A stretch of DNA of 64,000 nucleotides from Caldalkalibacillus thermarum (lineage in GTDB: Bacteria > Bacillota > Bacilli > Caldalkalibacillales > Caldalkalibacillaceae), in contig NZ_BMKZ01000001.1 of NCBI RefSeq assembly GCF_014644735.1, positions 124,001-188,000 on the forward strand, written 5' to 3'. A program made the position numbers and the translations under genes. The notes beneath the pieces were generated by a model, which was not told the origin of the DNA, did not search any database, and worked only from the letters and a program-made list of their open reading frames with translations. Below, in pieces: positions 61,501 through 64,000 of the stretch (within the stretch, counting starts at the first letter, position 1; the number at the start of each line of letters is the position of its first letter).

Positions 61501-62239
61501 GAGCGGGCGGCTGGCCAAGGCCACGTATGAATCATGCCTGGTGGAACTGCGCAAGGAGATTGCCGAACAGCTGTACTATGTGAATCAGCGTCTCTTTTTC
61601 AACTTTAAACGGCATGTGGATGACGCCTTCCATCCCGGAGTTTTATCCGAACCAGCCGGAATCAAACAAAAGCTGGAACAGTGTCTGGATGAACTGTTGT
61701 TTTCCTTGTCCTGCCAAGTGAAAGATGAGCTGAAAGCTGTCACCTTGCGGATAGAAAACGTAACGATCAGACTGCTGGAGCGGGAGCGTGACCAGTGGTT
61801 GGCCCGTCTGAAGCAGGACGGACTAATCGTTAACCTGGAACGTCCGGAACATGACTTCACTTCCCCATCTGTTCCGGAGGAGTTAGTTGGATTGGACAAA
61901 AAACGTTTGACACAGGTCTTTAAACATTTTAAGAAGCCCAAGCAGTTCTTTGAGCAGGGTGGAAAAGAAAAGCTGCGTGAAGAGCTGGAAACTGCCTTAA
62001 AAGAGGTGGTGGCCTGCCATCTGGAACAGGTTAAAACCCTATTTAACGCCCATTATGAACAGCAGTGGCAACAAGCTGAGCAAGGATTAACCACCCGTTT
62101 GGAAAATGCTTTGCAGTTTGTCATTAAAGGGCGCTTGGCAGCTATCAACGGGGAATTGACGCCCACACAAATGGAAGCGCTGCTTCAGGAGTACCACATC
62201 CTGTTAGGTGAAGCGGTGCTTGGGCTTAACTTACCTTGA
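58559..62239 (+). CDS. dynA: Tandem bacterial dynamin-like protein DynA
   Basis: 1226 residues, two fused dynamin units. Unit 1: P-loop GLFSAGKST (55-63), DTPGIDS (~145), NQID (~206). Unit 2: P-loop GAFSAGKSS (~650), DTPGADS (~806), NAAD (~870). Each GTPase is followed by long helical stalks; a low-complexity Ser/Ala linker near residue 585 joins them. B. subtilis DynA (YpbR), also a fusion, tethers and fuses membranes and helps resist phage- and antibiotic-induced membrane damage. AGGGAGAGGATC precedes the ATG. The last 14 bases overlap the convergent MBL gene. Confidence 0.95.
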   Translation: MSTVNLQTPLTRPGDKAVQRLMEQLEQTGDKQTVDKLESYIHKWQEQTLHIGFCGLFSAGKSTMINTLLGEPLLPSNPIPTSANVVSIRYGEPKAMIHFTSGSEQTLALDQLEKWKAYCTNGDEVEWVDIFYPHPLLAKGVTLLDTPGIDSTDPRHQQATEAALHLADVVIFVADYHYVQSEVNFSFLRRLKEQGKYLYLVINQIDKHRGSARTLGEYLSKLYSGLREWRMEVDGLLCTSLKQTDHPFNMLKQLKQLLEKMGQHKVFLLAKHFKHGLNTLLDQHRSYLLEEQSEQRQRIASQLDQLYQTLGDQGAARYQAYREALEEPKHLVQYLEEATQEILKNAIITPYVTIQLVREMIDCYQDDFKVGWLFAAKKTEQERRRRVEAFYADLTERVQAQIEWHLKDMIRKSCAQYHIDDQQLLTQLLNWELNVPREWITSLIRTGGVARDYVYVYLDELKQKIHGLYRQQMEEVAKQLKHYLEKDRATKFETQKVQIELFEAIMAAEEKLLQLDGEIQGRMEQYRQIVSAINIPHFSKEEEAAITVQLTVKAVPDGLNNTAMDHSTQEGRSPVQHDSSSSSAQTQASAPADDLSGARWPEHQFASLAACYEQGARILAQVPLLGNMVQEWREKGQRLKQRRFRIFLFGAFSAGKSSFANALLGKSILPVSPHPTTAAINYILPPTDEHPAGTFVVHMKSREQVEHEVAICLERLSLKHLDDMTLTLRQVHHIDPSSLRPSLKPYYAFLRAFAKGWETVKEDLSKVFAVGHDQYTRYVADEGLACFVRDIKGHLDSPLTRLGLEIIDTPGADSIYTRHTDVTFNFLKQADVIVYLTYYNHAFSRVDRHFLDQLGRVKEQFALDKMFFVINAADLASSEGELLEVTKHVESHLLQSGIRFPRLYPLSSLRALEGRDAGFERFKEAFLSFLQHELAEGVKTQVEADLKHGLHVLKELKTEVERTEQTKEEKMKVLHRLGDKWSGRLAKATYESCLVELRKEIAEQLYYVNQRLFFNFKRHVDDAFHPGVLSEPAGIKQKLEQCLDELLFSLSCQVKDELKAVTLRIENVTIRLLERERDQWLARLKQDGLIVNLERPEHDFTSPSVPEELVGLDKKRLTQVFKHFKKPKQFFEQGGKEKLREELETALKEVVACHLEQVKTLFNAHYEQQWQQAEQGLTTRLENALQFVIKGRLAAINGELTPTQMEALLQEYHILLGEAVLGLNLP

Positions 62240-63035
62240 GCGTGGAACCGAATTCCTCAATAATATGCTTGACAACGTTGTATGATGAAAACTCACCCAT
62301 CGTCAAATAATGGTTCCAGTCTGGTTTGGGGAAGAGTTTTTCCTTGATTTCATGTGTTTCCAAGCCTTGTTTGTAATAGTGGAGCACTGCTTCAATCAGT
62401 TCCTCCAGATAGGCTTTCTTCTGCCGGAATGCCTCGTAACCGTTTTCGACCCGTCCGGCATGGGCGCAGTACACCTCTTCAAAATCGTAGGTTAACAGGG
62501 TATTGATGGAATCCAGCATCTGTTTGATCGACTCATCGCGCAAGCTGTACTTGATCACTGTGGAGACGAACAGGTCACCGCTGAATAAAATGCCCCGGTT
62601 GGACTCCAGCAAGCTGATGTGATCCTGGCAGTGACCTGGTGTATGAATCACTTTAAAGGTAAAGTGCTCTGTTTCGAGTCTGTCGCCAATTTCCTGCCCC
62701 TCCACGGCCTCCATTTGTCCCCAAACCAGCTTGCGGTACATGGGGATGGAAGGAGGGGCTTGTAAAATTCGTTTGGTTTCAGGGTGCATGTAGACCGGGA
62801 CTTGTTTGGCCCGTGCAAGCCATCCTGCACAGCCGGAATGGTCTTCGTGGTGATGGGTTAACACCACTTGTTCGATTTTTTGCCCTTTGAAATAGTTTTT
62901 TAATGTCTGTTTATATACTGGTGCACCTGTATCGATCAGCAAACCATCAATCAAGTAAAAAGAAACCGAAAGGGAGAAATACTTCAGGAATAGCTGACCC
63001 TGAATCAGGTCTTTATGTTGATAAAGTTTTAACAT
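62226..63035 (-). CDS. MBL-fold metallo-hydrolase behind a FadR-like operator
   Basis: 269 residues. Metal motif THHHEDHSG, then IHTPGHCQDHI, FSGDLF and a final His in CAHAGR: a complete MBL site. The C-terminal ~80 residues are helical (YEAFRQKKAYLEELIEAVLH), as in the YflN/CaiA-like or glyoxalase II relatives. Substrate unknown; a link to lipid metabolism is suggested only by the upstream operator. GAGGAGATTTACC precedes the ATG. Overlaps the dynA end by 14 bp. Confidence 0.87.
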   Translation of the reverse strand: MLKLYQHKDLIQGQLFLKYFSLSVSFYLIDGLLIDTGAPVYKQTLKNYFKGQKIEQVVLTHHHEDHSGCAGWLARAKQVPVYMHPETKRILQAPPSIPMYRKLVWGQMEAVEGQEIGDRLETEHFTFKVIHTPGHCQDHISLLESNRGILFSGDLFVSTVIKYSLRDESIKQMLDSINTLLTYDFEEVYCAHAGRVENGYEAFRQKKAYLEELIEAVLHYYKQGLETHEIKEKLFPKPDWNHYLTMGEFSSYNVVKHIIEEFGSTLKVS

Positions 63036-63104
63036 GGTAAATCTCCTCTGTCCAGTGTTGTTCTGACATCAACGGAGTAAACGTTGTGAACACCAAACTT
63101 ATTC

Positions 63105-63122
63105 TGAATGAACAGTCATTCA
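63105..63122. promoter_or_regulatory. FadR-like operator
   Basis: TGAATGAACAGTCATTCA matches the B. subtilis FadR box (TGAATGAMTANTCATTCA) at all but one position. On the minus strand it directly follows TATAAT, so it overlaps the likely start of the MBL gene transcript. Confidence 0.65.
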
Positions 63123-63164
63123 TTATAAATATAGCATAAACAGGGCAGGATGTCATTCCAAAAG

Positions 63165-63249
63165 TTAACAGCACTCAGGGGGCGTTTCCCCCTCATCCCG
63201 GTAATAACGGATTTGTTCTGCCTTTTTAAACCCATTGATACCAACCCAT
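63165..63249 (-). pseudogene. Possible tiny ORF with +1 frameshift
   Basis: ATG at 63249 follows CAAGGAGGG at good spacing, reads MGWYQWV and stops, but skipping one base gives KKAEQIRYYRDEGETPPECC then TAA, a peptide-like ending. It may be a broken small gene or a sequencing indel; it may also be chance. Confidence 0.25.
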
Positions 63250-63390
63250 GTAAAACCCTCCTTGTACTATTTTTGCAGTTGTTAGTATGTATTTTTTCCA
63301 GTTGTTTTACACTTTGCAGGAATTTGGGGCAAAATAATAGAAGTAAACATCAGAAGATTTTATCCAAATTGGCTGAGGAGGTCATTGCCC

Positions 63391-64000
63391 ATGTCTGAAC
63401 AACAAAAAACGGCCGGACAGCTGCCCAAGCGCTCGGAACTGGATCCAAAGTATAAGTGGGATTTAACCAAAATTTTCAAATCAGATGAAGAGTGGGAGGA
63501 AGCCTTCCAAGAAGTGAAAAGTCTCCTCCCCAGCATCAAAGAGTATGAGGGGAGGTTGATGGAATCAGCTGACACCCTTTTGGAAGCGTTGCAGTTGAGG
63601 GAAGAGATCGGCAAAAAATTAGGTAAGGTGTATATCTATGCCCACCTGAAAAAGGACGAGGACACCACCAACTCTAAATATGTCGCTTTTGAAAACAGGG
63701 CGGCCAGCCTGCATGTGGAGGTTGCCAGCGCTGTGTCCTACTTTTCACCGGAAATCCTTCGCGCCGATGAATCTACCGTCCGTTCCTACCTCCGGGAAAA
63801 TGATGCCTTACAAGTTTATGAACACTATCTGGATCAGCTTTTGCGCCAAAAAGAGCATACCTTGTCAACCAAAGAAGAAGCGATCCTGGCCCAAGTCGGG
63901 GAGTTGGCCAGCGCTCCCAATGATATTTTTACCATGATCAATAATGCCGATATGAAGTTCCCCACCATTACCGACGAGAATGGAGAGGAAAAGGAGCTGA
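63391..64000 (+). CDS. pepF: Oligoendopeptidase F, N-terminal part (runs off window)
   Basis: 203 residues visible, full proteins are ~600. N-terminal text KRSELDPKYKWDLTKIFKSD, KVYIYAHLKKDEDTTNSKY and EEAILAQVGELASAPNDIF matches M3B oligoendopeptidase F; the HExxH motif lies beyond the window. It hydrolyses medium-size peptides in the cytoplasm. GAGGAGGT (63375-63382) precedes the ATG. The ~270 bp upstream, apart from the FadR-like box and tiny ORF, shows nothing clear. Confidence 0.93.
   Translation, partial: MSEQQKTAGQLPKRSELDPKYKWDLTKIFKSDEEWEEAFQEVKSLLPSIKEYEGRLMESADTLLEALQLREEIGKKLGKVYIYAHLKKDEDTTNSKYVAFENRAASLHVEVASAVSYFSPEILRADESTVRSYLRENDALQVYEHYLDQLLRQKEHTLSTKEEAILAQVGELASAPNDIFTMINNADMKFPTITDENGEEKEL

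Noticed and set aside
63150-63398. 82-residue plus-strand ORF before pepF
   Set aside because: No RBS, Cys/Leu-rich low-quality content, and it overlaps the true pepF start in another frame.
1-64000. tRNA, rRNA, CRISPR arrays
   Set aside because: I scanned intergenic regions for typical tRNA 3' ends, rRNA stretches and regular repeats and saw none; a covariance search was not possible.

Overview
The window reads as chromosomal DNA of a spore-forming Bacillaceae, probably a thermophilic or alkaliphilic relative such as Caldalkalibacillus. The genus is an inference from protein flavour and recall; the family assignment is firm. It rests on an alpha/beta SASP with a sigma-G-type promoter, GerW/YtfJ, RefZ, EzrA, a fused dynamin DynA, CcpA, and gene order (murC, ytxGH, aroA, ccpA, tyrS, rpsD, refZ, ezrA, nifZ, thiI, nadK2, sppA, yteJ, ytfI, ytfJ, ytxK, ackA) matching the corresponding Bacillus subtilis region. 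Coding is dense, GC is moderate, and no rRNA, tRNA or CRISPR array was seen.

Layout. 1-2.7 kb: tail of a patatin-like lipase and an HTH-fused adenine methylase (defence-like edge). 2.7-10 kb: cshA helicase, cold-shock gene, murC, a YjcZ-like sporulation peptide, hydrolases and an M29 aminopeptidase. 10-20.5 kb: housekeeping core: sigma-B-type ytxGH, aroA, ccpA, mtnN, a class A PBP, tyrS, and rpsD with a long autoregulatory-type leader. 20.9-22.7 kb: a two-gene AtuA-type operon with a cre-like site. 22.8-25.3 kb: refZ-ezrA. 25.3-43 kb: about 17.5 kb of accessory DNA splitting the ezrA and nifZ-thiI blocks. 43-57.4 kb: conserved core again (nifZ-thiI, SASP, nadK, sppA, ytfIJ, ytxK-ackA-pduL, moaB, a short MecA-like protein). 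57.4-64 kb: a decayed junction, then dynA, an MBL hydrolase behind a FadR-like box, and the start of pepF.

The accessory stretch is the most interesting part. It holds (i) a GrdB/PrdB-family gene interrupted by one in-frame UGA followed at the right distance by a perfect hairpin with a GGUC tip, i.e. a probable selenoprotein with a bacterial SECIS, having a perfect PerR box upstream; (ii) a perR operon with its own perfect PerR box; (iii) a ZorA/ZorB-like proton-channel pair lacking visible Zorya effector genes; (iv) two tnpB-only IS elements, each ending 21 bp upstream of the -35 of a promoter carrying a Fur-family operator (perR and znuA); (v) a zinc regulon, znuACB and zur with a permease/DUF1980 pair, with a Zur-like operator at the znuA start; and (vi) scraps of a prophage, a sodium:solute symporter, an M20 peptidase and a Ca2+/H+ exchanger.

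Together the accessory genes centre on metal and peroxide homeostasis (PerR, Zur, ZnuACB, the putative selenoprotein), with mobile elements inserted around them. The flanking core covers cell-wall synthesis, division, carbon overflow (PduL-AckA under a CcpA regime) and sporulation. Positions and motif matches were read by eye; no database search was run.
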